Shown here piece by piece: positions 63,429 through 64,000 of a DNA stretch of 64,000 nucleotides (positions are counted from its first letter, which is position 1; every line of letters starts with the position of its first letter). The notes under the pieces were generated by a model. That model had not been told where the DNA came from, searched no databases, and saw only the letters and a program-made list of their open reading frames with translations. A program made the position numbers and the translations under genes. The stretch is from an uncultured Marinifilum sp. Its GTDB lineage: Bacteria > Bacteroidota > Bacteroidia > Bacteroidales > Marinifilaceae. Location: positions 3,088,923-3,152,922 of the forward strand of contig NZ_OY781918.1 in assembly GCF_963677195.1 (NCBI RefSeq). The letters run 5' to 3'.

Positions 63429-63558
63429 TGCTAACACGCTATATAAATAAATTGGCCGTCAGTGTTTTGCGAAGGATTGAGCTTTTAATTAAGGTTATCG
63501 TAAATTGAAACGCAATAGCTATTAAGTGCCAATCAATTCATATAGCCAAACGTTGGCG
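63429..63558 (+). other. attC 39 (ends cassette 39), 130 bp, short type
   Basis: AATGCTAAC complements GTTAGCATT at 62725. Arms ACGCTATATAAATAAATTGGC / GCCAATCAATTCATATAGC. Last site seen in the window. Confidence 0.92.
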
Positions 63559-63610
63559 GTAATGCAAAGACAAATACGTTGATAACTAAACCAATAATAA
63601 ATAAAAAAAT

Positions 63611-64000
63611 ATGAGACTATTTAAAATTTTAATCTTTACAATGCTTTTTTTCAATATAGGAATACAAGCTCAAAATATATCCATCATCCCTGAACCTGCT
63701 TATATTGAGGTATCCTCTAAGACAACTAAATTTTCTAGGGAAACGGGTTTAAATATTAAAAATAGTACAGCGAATAGCGTATCGTATTTGACCACTCGCC
63801 TAAAAGAAGGTTTGAATTTAGTCCTATCAGAATGCAACAATTGCAAGTCTACATTATCGTTAGTCTTGGATACAACCTATTCAAAAAACAAAGAAGCATA
63901 TTCATTAATCATCGACAATGATATTGAAATACGTGCTTCTGATGATGCAGGTTTGTTCTATGGTGTACAAAGTTTTTTGCAGTTATTGCCTCCAGAAGTA
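63611..64000 (+). CDS. GH20 beta-N-acetylhexosaminidase, start only (3' end outside window)
   Basis: 130 residues visible. Signal peptide (LFKILIFTMLFFNIGIQAQ), then the GH20 N-terminal domain: ISIIPEPAYIEVSS, LTTRLKEGLNL, YSLIIDNDIEIRASDDAGLFYGVQSFLQLLPPEV, the usual run-up to the catalytic barrel. Exported enzyme that removes terminal GlcNAc/GalNAc. Follows attC 39 by about 53 bp; it may be the first chromosomal gene beyond the array or the start of one more cassette. Confidence 0.88.
   Translation, partial: MRLFKILIFTMLFFNIGIQAQNISIIPEPAYIEVSSKTTKFSRETGLNIKNSTANSVSYLTTRLKEGLNLVLSECNNCKSTLSLVLDTTYSKNKEAYSLIIDNDIEIRASDDAGLFYGVQSFLQLLPPEV

Noticed and set aside
15644..63558. The recurring 130-190 bp palindromes read as REP/MITE-type repeats
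   Set aside because: Their outer 7-10 bases change from site to site and match the start of the same cassette, not one another. MITEs have fixed ends and target duplications; these do not.
14715..63558. CRISPR array
   Set aside because: Repeats are long, bulged, variable and separated by genes; no short regular repeat-spacer pattern and no cas genes.
1..64000. tRNA or rRNA genes
   Set aside because: Looked for T-loop and CCA-like ends, notably near the recombinase; none seen.

Overview
The window comes from an AT-rich Bacteroidota chromosome. Grounds for this are Bacteroidota-style lipoproteins, families typical of the phylum (DUF6090, DUF2764, the zinc-ribbon gene), a subunit-poor V/A-type ATPase, and the CCCGATAATTATCGGG intergenic palindrome. 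A marine Marinilabiliales-like member of Bacteroidia is my guess, not something the sequence proves.

Positions 1-14714 are ordinary chromosome. They hold the 3' part of an RND efflux pump, a crotonase-like protein and a TolC-like outer-membrane protein. A seven-gene V/A-type ATPase operon follows (A-B-E-DUF2764-D-I-K). Its K subunit carries residues at the Na+ ligand positions known from Enterococcus hirae NtpK. The operon ends in a clear terminator. A minus-strand zinc-ribbon gene and a divergent tyrosine recombinase come next, with a 9-bp inverted repeat between them.

From 14799 to at least 63558 the window is one continuous integron-type cassette array. I count 39 attC-like sites, all in one orientation, and every cassette gene is on the plus strand. 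The main evidence is that the 7-10 bases at the left edge of each site (R'') are the reverse complement of the GTT-box at the start of that same cassette, often kept to 9-10 nt. They do not match the GTT-box that follows them in the array. This is the pattern expected if each unit existed as a closed circle and was inserted by cleavage at G|TT. Site lengths fall in two classes, about 130 bp and about 188 bp. The long class looks like the short one with an extra inner stem-loop of about 58 bp.

The recombinase beside the array is not a standard IntI. I see no IntI-specific insertion in its catalytic domain, it has a long N-terminal extension with a repeated unit, and it points the same way as the cassettes with the candidate attI after its stop codon.

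Cargo is typical of mobile accessory DNA: many exported lipoproteins and small membrane proteins, apparent orphan immunity proteins (Imm22-like, barstar, DUF6985-like), and phage-defence candidates (a SIR2 protein, AbiH, and a 5.3-kb cassette with a membrane protein, a TIR-like protein and a 1242-residue STAND NTPase with an N-terminal nuclease-like domain). There is also a 5.1-kb cassette with an Rhs-core metallopeptidase, several cassettes present in two or three near-identical copies, and two copies of a cassette with no convincing gene. An IS110-family element sits inside attC 38. The window ends in the start of a GH20 beta-N-acetylhexosaminidase, which may mark the end of the array.
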